From assembly GCA_964017045.1 (NCBI GenBank), contig OZ024807.1:14789441-14853440 (forward strand): a DNA stretch of 64,000 bases. Reading direction: 5' to 3'. The DNA comes from Omphiscola glabra (lineage: Eukaryota > Mollusca > Gastropoda > Lymnaeidae). The position numbers were made by a program, and so were the translations under genes. The notes below the pieces were generated by a model. That model saw only the letters and a program-made list of their open reading frames with translations, made no database searches and had not been told where the DNA came from. This document shows positions 34,105 through 46,200 of the stretch, one piece after another. How positions within the stretch are numbered: the first letter of the stretch is position 1; each line of letters opens with the position of its first letter.

Positions 34105-34535
34105 TATGTAGTAGACTTGTGCCGGCGTCCGTGTGTAGTAGTCTTGTGCCGGCGTCCGTATGTAGTAGACTTGTGCCGGCGTCCGTATGTAGTAGACTTG
34201 TGCCGGCGTCCGTATGTAGTAGACTTGTGCCGGCGTCCGTATGTAGTAGATGTGTGCCGGCGTCCGTATGTAGTAGACGTGTGCCGGCGTCCGTATGTAG
34301 TAGACTTGTGCCGGCGTCTGTATGTAGTAGACTTGTGCCGGCGTCCGTATGTAGTAGACTTGTGCCGGAGTCCGTATGTAGTAGACGTGTGCCGGCGTCC
34401 GTATGTAGTAGACTTGTGCCGGCGTCTGTATGTAGTAGACTTGTGCCGGCGTCCGTATGTAGTAGACTTGTGCCGGAGTCCGTATGTAGTAGACGTGTGC
34501 CGGCGTCCGTATGTAGTAGACTTGTGCCGGCGTCC
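34105..34535. repeat. 27-bp minisatellite, about 16 units
   Basis: Unit contains CTTGTGCCGGCGTCCGTATG followed by TAGTAGA. The length is a multiple of three and several frames lack stops, giving long repeat peptides on both strands that are not genes. Confidence 0.95.
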
Positions 34536-35212
34536 GCGTCGGTTTGAAGCTTTGTCCCGGTTTCAATCTCAGTTTTATAAAACATTATATGTGGTGATTG
34601 ATGTAGGTGTGTGTGTGTGTTTGGGGGTGGGGGGTGGCGCACATTTGGGAGTTGGAGCTATGTACCATTTTCTATGGTAGGCTACTGATACTGTCTTTTG
34701 CGCGTTAATATTAGATCTTGGTTGGTAACCATAGTGATTTAAAATTTTTAAAAAAAATTAACGTGTAATACTGTCAGGATATAAAGCTACAACAAATACG
34801 TTTTTTTTTCTTTTAAATTAATGACACAACGAGTAAGTTTGAAGCGTCTTTGAGTATGAGGTCTGTGCCAAATGTTCAGCATGCGACCTTTGACCCCCAC
34901 CGGCAGTCTCCTATGAGAAGATAAGAGTTAATAGCCTAGAATTTATACCCACTGATCTTTTCAAGCAATAATATAAGTCACCATTTCTTATGTGTTCAGA
35001 GAATTGGGACTAAAAGAACAAAATCATTAATTTGATATAAGTGTTTATACTTTGATTAATTCGTTTATCACATGAAACACTATCAAGTCATCAAGACGAA
35101 GCCCACTGGTTTAAACTGTATAATATGAGAATAGGGATGGTTACCCCCAAACCCTCATTTTTAACATGTCAACTTTGTAATTGCATGTAACTATGTTCTT
35201 CTACCTACTCAG

Positions 35213-35351
35213 GTGCGCTGTGGGACATGCTACTGTCTCCATGCTTACTGTGCTAAACGGGACGATTCTTGCAGTCCAAAAAATTGTTTCGCATTATTGG
35301 ATAGAATTTTCATGATTCTTGGTTTTCAACGTTCGGATCTTGTGATATTAG
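35213..35351 (+). other. Candidate internal exon, 139 bp
   Basis: Flanked by a strong acceptor (TTCTTCTACCTACTCAG) and a perfect donor (TTAG before GTAAGT). One frame is open throughout and cysteine-rich (VRCGTCYCLHAYCAKRDD) but unrecognised. It may be an untranslated exon linking 32983 to the bestrophin coding exons. Confidence 0.35.
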
Positions 35352-35469
35352 GTAAGTTAATTAATTGTGAGTGTTCGTGACAGCGATGCACAGTCGGTGT
35401 AAAGTTAAAAGACCCGGGGCTGACGTAAAGGGATAATATACAATGCTAAGGTACAACGAGAGCATATGT

Positions 35470-35865
35470 GAAAACGTACAACGATAACACATGTGATAAT
35501 GTACAGTGTAAACATACAATGTTAATGTACGGGGATAACATACGGTCTTATTGTACAGTGATAACATACGTTCTTATTGTACAGTTATAACACAAGGTCT
35601 TATTGTACAGTTATAACACAAGGTCTTATTGTACAGTGATAACACAAGGTCTTATTGTACAGTGATAACATACGGTCTTAATGTACAGTGATAACACAAG
35701 GTCTTATTTTACAGTGATAACATACGGTCTTAATGTACAGTGATAACATACGTTCTTAATGTACAGTGATAACATACGGTCTTAATGTACAGTGATAACA
35801 CAAGGTCTTATTTTACAGTGATAACATACGGTCTTAATGTACAGTGATAACATACGTTGTTGTTA
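35470..35865. repeat. ~26-bp minisatellite
   Basis: About 15 units of ACAGTGATAACATACGGTCT plus TAATGT, with ACAAGG variants. Confidence 0.9.
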
Positions 35866-35974
35866 CGGAGAAATGATCATAGTCATTATAATGACGAAAA
35901 TGATAATTAATTTCAAGGTGTATACTAATTAAATTTTTTTTACCACAGGTGAAGTATGACTGAGTAATCTATTT

Positions 35975-36885
35975 CTTTTATATATATTTCTTGTATATCT
36001 ATTTCGTGTATATCTATTTCTTGTATATCTATTTCTTGTATATCTATTTCTTGTATATCTATTTCTTGTATATCTATTTCTTGTATATCTATTTCTTGTA
36101 TATCAATTTCTTGTATATATCTATTTTTTATATCTATTTCTTGTATATCAATTTCTTGTATATATCTATTTTTTGTATATCTATTTCTTGTATATCAATT
36201 TCTTGTACATATCTATTTCTTGTATATCTATTTCTTATATATCTATTTCTTGTATATATATATTTCTTGTATATCTATTTCTTGTATATCTATTTCTTGT
36301 ATATCTATTTCTTGTATATCTATTTCTTGTATATCTATTTCTTGTATATCTATTTCTTGTATATCTATTTCTTGTATATCTATTTCTTGTATATCTATTT
36401 CTTGTATATCTATTTCTTATATATATATTTCTTGTATATCTATTTCTTGTATATCTATTTCTTATATATCTATTTCTTGTATATCTATTTCTTGTATATC
36501 TATTTCTTGTATATCTATTTCTTATATATCTATTTCTTGTATATCTATTTCTTATATATCTATTTTTTGTATATATATATTTCTTGTATATCTATTTCTT
36601 GTATATCTATTTCTTGTATATCTATTTCTTGTATATATATTTATTGTATATCTATTTCTTGTATATCTATTTCTTATATATCTATTTCTTGTATATCTAT
36701 TTCTTGTATATATATATTTCTTGTATATCTATTTCTTGTATATCTATTTTTTATATATCTATTTCTTGTATATCTATTTCTTATATATCTATTTCTTGTA
36801 TATCTATTTCTTGTATATCTATTTCTTATATATCTATTTCTTATATATCTATTTCTTGTATATCTATTTCTTATATATCTATTTC
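35975..36885. repeat. 15-bp array, about 900 bp
   Basis: Unit TATATCTATTTCTTG with point variants and occasional 2-bp insertions. Open in all three plus-strand frames for 200-300 codons (YIYFL-type repeats); purely an effect of a stop-free 15-bp unit. Confidence 0.95.
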
Positions 36886-36889
36886 GATA

Positions 36890-37775
36890 AGGCTGCCTGT
36901 GTTTGAAGGTTTTTTTTTAATTTAAAAAAATCATTTCTACGTTCAAGTTAATTTAGAAAGACAAAAATTTCGATTGTTTAATACAAAAGTAAAAAAGCAC
37001 ATACATCTTCATGTTTCCATTAAATTTAAACATCAAGAAAAAAATTCAAAGGCGTATTTACGATTTGGAGGTGCGAGGGGTTTACAGCGCTTGCAAATAG
37101 TGCAAGAAAGTCCAGCAGACCAGAGAATTATCACCCCCCACCAACTCCCTTTTCTCTCCTTCGTCTGAATACAAGAGACTCATCTTCGGTGTTTGGACAG
37201 GGGCGTAGATTCAGTGCTTGCCAAATGTGCCATCTACCATAAATACGCCACTGTCATAATTCAAAATGTCGAGCGACTCAGCCATCTACCTGTAACACTG
37301 TAGCATAGAGTCTGTGTTCACAGAAGTAAATAAAAACAAATTAGTGGACTTGTTGTTGAAGCAGCCCGTGCGTGAGACACGATAAATAAGGACTTGTATG
37401 TGTCAGTGGGGTCGGACTTAAAAATGGTGGTGGCGTTCTTACACTTCCGTAAGTTATCCTGTAGATAAACAGATGTAGTGTTGAGGGGCCCCACCAACCC
37501 CCCCCCCCCACCCCCCATACCCTAGCTTTATCACCGAATAGAACATCTTGAAACATCGAAAATTAAACTATAGAACAACTTACTTCATTTTAAATGTTTA
37601 GGAATTAAAAAATAATAACCAATTAACTAATTAAGCTGTTTTATTAATGAAGTAAAGAGGGATATAGATCAGTTGGGTTTTTTTTTTAAACCAGAAAATT
37701 ACTATTTAAGTTGTACAGTTTAGGTGCGCAAGTCTAAATTTAATTAGCAACTGTTATTTAATTGCTATCCACGTT
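36890..37775. other. Intergenic DNA, no gene seen
   Basis: T-rich on the left, one C-rich tract at 37500-37516. Open frames here show no similarity and no splice context. Confidence 0.4.
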
Positions 37776-37777
37776 AT

Positions 37778-38045
37778 TCAATGGCTGCCCATGTTATTCA
37801 ATGGCTATCCGTGTTATTCAATGGCCATCCGTGTTATTCAATGGCTACCCATGTTATTCAATGGATATCCGTGTTATTCAATGGCTACCCATGTTATTCA
37901 ATGGCTTAGCCCAATCGTGTCAGCCTGTGAGGAGCTCTATCACAAAATTCTTAGCCCAATCGTGTCAGCCTGTGAGGAGCTCTATCACAAAATTCTTAGC
38001 CCAATCGTGTCAGCCTGTGAGGAACTCTATCACAAAATTCTTAGA
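37778..38045. repeat. Two adjoining arrays: 20-bp then 45-bp
   Basis: 37778-37905 repeats GTTATTCAATGGCTATCC-type units; 37905-38045 repeats a block with CCAATCGTGTCAGCCTGTGA three to four times. Confidence 0.9.
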
Positions 38046-38658
38046 CCAATCGTCTTCATTTTAAATGACATCCGCGACAAAATTGTCGCCTTTTCGTGGA
38101 ATATACCTGCAATTGTAACATCCGCTTGTAAATAATTTTTTTTATATATTGTTAACTGCATTTCGTTAACATTCATTACGGATCTCTCCAATTTGTACCA
38201 GAAAATTACAATTCCCCTCAGAGACCTGTTAATTTTTTTTTGTCACGGATCACGGAAGTACACAACGCCGTCACCATGGTTATCCGCTTTATTTTTTCTT
38301 TTTTTAAATTTTTGTTATGGACTTAATCTTATTTTACGGGATCCCTTAAGTATAACTTCAATGTGCCAAGTCTCTATAACATTTTGCAAATAAGTTCAAA
38401 TCAAAGAGATGATACAATATATTGATAGATAACTAACACTAACAAGCCGTGCTCATATTAATTTAAGTAGCCAAGTGGAGAATCCAATGGTTATTACAAA
38501 AATTCAGAGTTCTAAAAGTCTAGCAATCGTTGTTGGGGAAAGCTGTTCCAGCGCGACTTTCAAAAAAAAAAAAAAGAAGAAAGAAACAAATTGTTCTTTC
38601 AACACAATAAACCTAGGATTTGTTTGTATGGTATTTTTTAAATTTTAAAAACAAAAAA

Positions 38659-39045
38659 TACAATTAAAACAAGACACTTGAAACAAGACATTTGAAACAA
38701 GACACTTGAAACAAGACATTTGAAGCAAAACATTTGAAACAAGACACTTGAAACAAGAAATTTGAAACAAGACTATTGAAACAAGACATTTGAAACAAGA
38801 CACTTGAAACAAGACATTTGAAGCAAAACATTTGAAACAAGACACTTGAAACAAGACATTTGAAACAAGACACTTGAAATAAGACATTTGAAACAAAACA
38901 TTTGAAACAAGACACTTGAAGCAAGAAATTTGAAACAAGACACTTGAAACAAGACATTCGAAACAAGACACTCGAAACAAGACACTCGAAACAAGACACT
39001 CGAAACAAGACACTCGAAACAAGACACTTGAAACAAGACACTATA
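38659..39045. repeat. 14-bp array (AAACAAGACATTTG)
   Basis: About 27 units alternating CATTTG, CACTTG and CACTCG variants. Open minus-strand frames across it are artefacts. Confidence 0.95.
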
Positions 39046-39467
39046 CAACTATACATACCCGAATAAGAGGTGCGGATGTATCTATAGAAAAGTAGATTAT
39101 GGGGGGGGTGTAACACCCACCTATTATAATATATACCTTAAATTTCACTTATAAGCCAAGGCGTATAGAAATCTTGGAACGCCATGATCTTAGTTTTATT
39201 ATTAAATCGAAAAACTTAACAATGATTTTACCCCCTTCCCAATACAAATGGATCGCCGGCATTGTATGAAATACATAAATAGAACAACATCACGGGATAT
39301 ATAATCTAGTACAAGACTTAGCAATCTCTGAAATTCGAAGACCCTACTAGTAACTAGCCAGTGGGCTTATCCTAATCCCCCGGGTTTAAATAACAGTGGG
39401 ATCAAAAAAAATTACATGTCGAGGGGATTTCGCAGTGAACTTATAATAGCTGACATTAAGTGTGAGG

Positions 39468-39581
39468 TTCGCTGTAGAGCTACCTGTGCTGGGTGCAGGC
39501 TGACATGCAGACAGGGGCGGAAACTTCGCTGTAGAGCTACCTGTGCTGGGTGCAGGCTGACATGCAGACAGGGGCGGAAAC
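39468..39581 (+). repeat. 57-bp tandem duplication
   Basis: Two essentially identical copies with TCGCTGTAGAGCTACCTGTG and CAGACAGGGGCGGAAA, period 57. Confidence 0.95.
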
Positions 39582-40216
39582 AGACAGGCTTGTTATTCTG
39601 AGACCTTTCAAGATTACGTTATACCGGAAATGTAGTTTAACAAATTCCACCCCCATCCCTGTGGCGCTACAGCCCCTGTAATGATTTGGCCTGCCTCACC
39701 ACTTCCTTCCACTCAGTTTAACAAAAGGAAGATTTTTTTTCTTTTTTTTTTTTCCATATTTTAGTTGGACTCAAATTTTTGCTACCCCTACAACAATATC
39801 CCAACCTGGCTACTCCTCTGACCTAATTAATTAATACGCTGTGGTCCACGACCATGCAAAGCTAGCGACAGTTTCCCCATGCTATGACATGCGCGCGGAG
39901 ATGGACGTTGCCCTGACGAGGTCATTTAGATGGAGACTTTCCGCCCTCTGGTGACCTTGACATGTTGCGAGATGACGCTGAAATTTTGGGAAAAGACGTG
40001 TTCAGAAATTTTTACTTTTATTTTAAAAATGAAGAAAAACAACACACACACAAACAAAAGATTACAAGCAGAGCATTAGTTTAAAATGAATCCGTGTGTA
40101 AACTCCTCCTCCACCCCCACCCCACTCCTTCGAATTATGTATCTGATGACAGCCACTCTATTGTGTTCCTGGTGTTACTCTGGCTGCCTGCTTTAATAAT
40201 GGATTTAAGCCGGTAG

Positions 40217-40402
40217 CAGTGGCGTAGTGAGGGGGGGCAAGGGGGGGACATCATGCCCCGGGCGCTACTCACAAAGGGGCGCCAAATGGTATATTTTACT
40301 ATAATATTGTATGGTTTTCGAATAGGGGGGGCGCTAAGAAGGTATGGGGGGCGCTAAAAAGGTATTGTGCCCCGGGCGCGAGTTAAGCTCGCTACGCCAC
40401 TG
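40217..40402. mobile_element. hAT-like MITE, 186 bp
   Basis: Ends CAGTGGCGTAGTGAG and CTCGCTACGCCACTG; perfect 8-bp duplication GCCGGTAG (40209-40216, 40403-40410). Confidence 0.92.
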
Positions 40403-42320
40403 GCCGGTAGCTGCGATGAGCCTAATTTAACTGGGTAAAGGAAAAACTGATTTTGAAGGCTCATCAGCCTTGTGGAATATTTGGTTTAAAAAAATTAGTA
40501 AAAATTAATTATACATTTTATTAGAAAGAAAAAACAAGAACAATATATACATATATATTATTTTATAGTTGGTTTCATTTTTTAAAATGGACAAAATGCA
40601 ACAGAGTTCTGAGAATGTAAGATAGTGACAGAATTTTTCACTGTCTATAGTAAAGACAAGTTGATTTTTTTTTTTTTAAATGCAATTCAGTCATTCTAAA
40701 TAAAAATCGTGGATAGCCGTCACCCGTTATTTAAAAAAATAGTAATTTCTATGATTGCTCAGTACTTTTTTGAAGCTAAATTCTAGATTCCTAGGTGATC
40801 TCTTGAGGTTTTTCAGTTGTTTGGTTAAATTTTTTGTAAACGCGTGATACGGAAGCCCCCCCCCCCCCCTCCCTCATTTTCACCCCCGGCGCCGAACACA
40901 CTTTTACCCTTCAGCCCTTATTGGCCTTATCATCCTTCTCTGCTGTGCGTCTCAAATTGAGAACCGCTATTCTTACTGCGTGCCATAATGTTATGGTAAC
41001 ATCCCTGGGTGTAATCTCTGGAGTCTATTCCTGGACACATACGAGTCTATGCCTGTAAACATGCGAGTCTATGCCTGTACACATACGAGTCTATGCCTGT
41101 ACACATACGAGTCTATGAGGATAAGTTGATGTAGAACATGCTGGGCTCGCAATGATTGTATCGAGACCCATACGCAATGTTGTCTGTTTTGAATCACGTC
41201 ACCTGAAATTGACTAGATGTCTGAAATGTTGAGCTGCATTCATGTACATAAATATTATGTCGTACACATCATAAATATGTTATTTCGCAAATTAGGTTTG
41301 CAGGGATATTATTGAAGGAAACTGCTAGTGACGTCATAACAACATCATTAACTGTGGGGAGCGAAGGGGTTTCTTGTAAAAAGTCGAGTATTCGTGGGCC
41401 TACCTTATCCGGAAATTTGTTTGAAAGAAATTTTGTAGACGGAAAATTGATCGAAAAGAAATTTGGTCGAATCTTTTTTTTTCTGGTTCTGGTTCTGGTT
41501 CGGTACGTTGCTGCATCCATATACTGGCATATATTTTGCGACAAAGTTCTTTTTTGAACGCAATATTTTGTTCTACTATATAGTATAGTCGGCAAAATTT
41601 CTTTTTAAACAAATTTCCGGTAACCGTGTCCTCCGTGTAACCCTTGAATAAAATCTCTGTTTACTTAGTCCATTGTTACGTACCGTTGCACGGTTTTCTA
41701 AATGTAATCTGTTAAAAGTTTGTGTAATGAACAAGGCGTAACAAGGGACTGAACACCGTAAGGCAAGGAAAACGACACCAAGACAAGGGATGCTAACAAC
41801 AGTCAGTTTAATTATACTATTACATTTCTATAAAAAATACAAATTCAAATATACAGAAACAAAAAATCGGTATCAAAACGTATAGCAGGTGAAAAGATAA
41901 AATGTTTGAAAATAAAAATATTAATTTATGCGCACATATAAAGAGTGCAGTCTTGCAATTAAAAAGGGTCTCGTATATGTAAAGGAAATATAGCAAAAAA
42001 TCTATATCTGGCTAGGAGAGCTGCCGGCCTATATAAATGGATTAAATTAAAACTCTCTATTAAAGAAATTCTAGAAAAATGTGTCACCTGATAGTATTAT
42101 TTAGAACGAATACAATGTATTGGAACGTAAACAACCTTTTCCCAACCCAGGGAGGGGCGGGGGTTGACAAAACGCTAAAATTTTAATCGGTGAGTTCAAA
42201 TTCAAAACAAATAAGGGGATGGGACGTGATCGACTCTTTAGCTCTACGTTGAAGGGAAATTGGGTCAAGACATAGGCTATACTTTAACATCTATTAAATG
42301 TTCTTGGGAGTTTATGTATG
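40403..42320. other. Intergenic DNA
   Basis: Includes a 22-bp tandem repeat of ACACATACGAGTCTATGCCT (about 41037-41118) and TTGAGAACCGCT near 40959, a possible hAT right end. A stretch near 41400-41610 has degenerate AGAAATTT repeats. No gene. Confidence 0.4.
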
Positions 42321-42322
42321 TA

Positions 42323-42562
42323 CAGGGTGGACCAATAAAAGTGAGAACATCTCGTAAAATGTAATTTAATCACATAAAAGTAGTTTAACTATACCCATAC
42401 TAGATTAAATAGTTTACTGATTTACTTACTTACATATTGAACATGATTTCTGATTAGCTAAACATTTCGCAAAAAAATGTATGAAGAATTATAATTAATT
42501 CAATTATATTTTGAAATAATTCATATGCTACGAGATGTTCTCACTTTTATTGGCCCACCCTG
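42323..42562. mobile_element. mariner-like MITE, 240 bp
   Basis: 34-bp inverted termini with one mismatch, starting CAGGGTGGACCAATAAAAGT, flanked by TA on both sides (42321-42322, 42563-42564). No transposase; interior AT-rich. Confidence 0.92.
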
Positions 42563-43021
42563 TATAATTCTGCAGCATGGCCAAATATAATCGACTGTAA
42601 AGACCAATCGTGTAGCTCAAGACTAACAAGATCCATTTTAAGATACATATTTATCCAACATTTTAAAAACTATGCTAAATTTATATAACATTCTTCGCTT
42701 TCAGGATATCAAAATGATAAAAGAAAAACCGAATCTACACAGGAATTGAAAAGACGACTTTGTCCAACAAGATGGATGGTAATCTTGGCTCATTAGCTTG
42801 GTCTTAAAGTCAAAAAACTATACAAACACACAGAAACAAAGAGCTAGATTATTTCTTTAACCGTTCGAGAAATATTTAATAAACTGTATCGAAGCTGGCC
42901 ATGAATAAGTAAGAGATTCATCCACCACTAAACGTTCAGAGCGCGGGCACACGTAAAATAGTCACAGCCTCAATAACCTAAATTTCTCACTGAACTGCCC
43001 TCTGCGGGACCCCGGCTCAAC

Positions 43022-43200
43022 ATGACCATCATCTACCAGAACCGTGTGGCCACCACCTCCCTGGGGGGCTTTCTCAAACTTCTGAGGGCGTGGAAGGGAA
43101 GTGTGTACAAACTTCTCTACAAGGAGCTCTTCATTTTCGTCACTTTATACGCATTTGTGAGCCTGATATATAGACTAGCGCTCACCGAGGATCAGAAAAG
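43022..43200 (+). CDS. best: Bestrophin exon 1 (start codon)
   Basis: Residues 1-59 plus two bases; donor GTAACG. Encodes the strongly conserved N-terminal helix and first membrane segment ([20 protein letters not shown]). The acceptor of its 5' UTR part may be CTTTCAG at 42698-42704, which would make the exon 42705-43200; that is a guess. Confidence 0.93.
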
Positions 43201-46200
43201 GTAACGTGATTTTTTTTTCTCGTCTCTCTTTTTTTTTTTTTTTGGTTAGTGGTAATAAGGGGGAGAGACTGCAATCAGGTTATAAAAAAAATTAACTAAT
43301 TTTAAAAGTGTTGGACTGCGATAAAGCTTTAAAATAGATTAAATAGACGCGAACAATCTGAGTCGATATAACAATATATATTGAGCTTTAATAATAATTT
43401 TACATTACAAATAATTAAACGTTTCTGCACTTGCCTCCATCAGTACAAGACATACAAATAAGTATTGATCAAATCTACATAATATATATAGAGAGAGATA
43501 AATCCTACCCTAAAAATAGGGTATTGCTCTGACAGATTTTTTAAAATTAAAGATTACTTTATTCTGACACATCATTTTATTAGATATTTATTTTTTGTTC
43601 TGACAGATTCTTTGAGAGTATTGTGATAGAGTTGAGAAGTGCCAGCAGCGTCATACCGCTGTCTTTTCTGCTTGGCTTTTATGTTACATTTATTGTACAA
43701 AGATGGTGGCAGCAGTTTGTTAACGTCCCGTGGCCAGACAGGTAAATAAACACGCGATGTCTTAGTGTTCGAATCAAACTAGACTTTCATATCTCGATTT
43801 GTAGTTCGCAATCAATTTTTAAAAATGGGGAAACAAAACTGCTCAGAAATCTGTTTAGAAACTAATAGTCTAACACAATACGTTCAAACCATTAGCTTGA
43901 AAACAGAAGCTTTAAAACACATCCAGAGTTATACTTTTAAAAAGTTAGTGTACGTTCAAAAAAAAAAAGTACAAATTAATTTATTTTATAAAACGAACCC
44001 CCCCCCCCCCATTTTTTCCCCATCTCCAAAATATCCTCAGCCCAAAATGTTTTTTAAAAGTAGTTTCCGCGAAGACGATAGGACCAATAACTTAGTAAAA
44101 ATCAATCTATGAATGTGCAAAGCTGAATTTTGGAGAACGAGATCGATTTTAGTCACAACGCTTGCTTTTAAGTAAATTGGCGGATTCCTATAAATGTATT
44201 TATTTTCAATCATGACTTATTTAAATGTCTATGTATGAAAGTGTGTGATATATTTCGCCCCAAAGTACTTTTTTAAAATCGAATTGTTGTGCATTTTTTT
44301 ATAAGAAATTAAGTATTGACTTTAAATTTAAAGAATAAGTGATAAATTGTACAAAAACCGAGTAGAAAACTTTGAGAACCGAATTTCATCTCGTTTCCAC
44401 TGGCGATAGAAACTTAAGAATAGAAACGGGAATTAGCCTTATTAGCACATTAATCACAATGAAAGCCAATAACAGACAAAGAACTTTTAAGAAGCACACA
44501 CTGTAAAACATAGTGGAGCTTACGTTAAGAATAAGTATTTCCCATTTATTTATGATTTACAGTACATGTAATTGAATTTGTTTTTATTTTGCAGTAGACA
44601 CTTATATTCTTTGCAAACTCAACTATGTAAAATTTCACTCTCTCTTGTAGAATTAGAACGCTTTCTAACTGATTTTTAATAGACCTAGACCTAATCATTT
44701 ATTTTTTTTTTATTTTATAAGACTAACACACATAGTTTAGGCCTACCTAACAAGTTGTTTTCTACAAGTAGTATACCTATTTTTAAGTTAGTTAATTAAA
44801 GAAAGAATTTTAGAAAAATTCATTTAAATATTAACCAAACCTGATCAATATTTGTTTCTAAAAATAATATTTATTTTCAATTTTTAGTAACTTTGTCCTT
44901 AGTTACAGAATCCACATACACATTTTGTTCACTACCTTAATTGTTATTGAATATGCTGCAAGGGTTTGTCTGCTGTAAAGGCTTTGATAGATTATGTGTT
45001 ATGTTTATTGTACAAGGTGGTGGCAACAGTTCATTACACTTCTTCTGCCTGACAGGTAAGCATGGACAATGTTGCAGCACAACCGACTTAATGCTAAAAT
45101 TAAGAATGAAAAAGTACTTGGTCTTGGGACCACAGCTCGGTACTGTTTTATTTTCATTGCTACTAATAACTTAAGGGGCACAACTACAGTTATGACAATC
45201 CAAGCCATGGCACTTTCCTTCCTCATGTAGGCCTGCCTGCTGTTGCAATCATACAAACAAGTATGGATTGTCTTTGCACAAAGCAACTGACTACATATGG
45301 TTACATGAGTCATGAGGACTAACTTACTCAATTTTATGTACCTGTATTCAAATAATATATCAATAGAATATTAGAAATAGCCAATTATTCTATAAATATA
45401 ATTTTTATTGATTATAATATTTTCAATAAAGTTTTTATCCCCTCAGTCAATGTTTCAAAATCCTAAATTACTTACTTGTTTAGTTCAAAGAAGTTACAAA
45501 AAAAAAATAAGTTTGTTTTTGTTCTTTTGAGTTCCAAGGGTTGGATTAAATTATGGTTGAATTTCATTGGTGATGTAATAGCCAAAATAATGAAAAAGGA
45601 AGATAAATTAGGCTGTACTGCCCTAACAATGTATTATATGACATTTTATGTTTAAAAAAACTTACATGCTATCTTATAAATCCATAATATATAAGAAAAC
45701 TTGCTTTTATATTAGACATTTAAAGTATTAGGGCATAAACTTGAAGAAAATAGTAAAGTTTCACAAAATCAGGGCTTTAAATTTAATTCAACCAGTTTTG
45801 ATACAGTCCTTGAGAAAGTGTAATAGTGCAACAAAAGGGTAGGCATAATTGTTCAATGGATATTCTCCATGCATTTGGTCTTGGTAGCATAACTTAAAGT
45901 TCATCCTTGTAAGTTTATTCCTTTAATAATAATTATTCTTTTCATTTTATCTTTTTTTGTTATATAAAAAAACTCTATAATGCTGTCATTAAAAAAAAAC
46001 GTCCTAATATAGCTGTATAGTTATATTATTAAAAATAATTGTTTTAAAATAAATAATTAGGCTACAGTTTAAAATTTTTAAGGCCTTTTTCCTACATATT
46101 CCTATCACCCAGTTGGTATATCAAAAAACACATTGAAACAAGGGCTTTAATTTTAATTTTATTTTAATAACCAACCTGTAGTTTAAAGGTTTGATAACAT

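Noticed and set aside
34021..34680. Long frames in plus and minus strands
   Set aside because: 27-bp tandem repeat translated in several frames.
35991..36925. Three overlapping plus-strand frames of 228-299 codons
   Set aside because: All come from a 15-bp stop-free repeat; a real gene would not be open in three frames at once.
41269..41612. Overlapping frames on both strands
   Set aside because: No family resemblance, overlapping in opposite directions, and made of degenerate AGAAATTT-like repeats.
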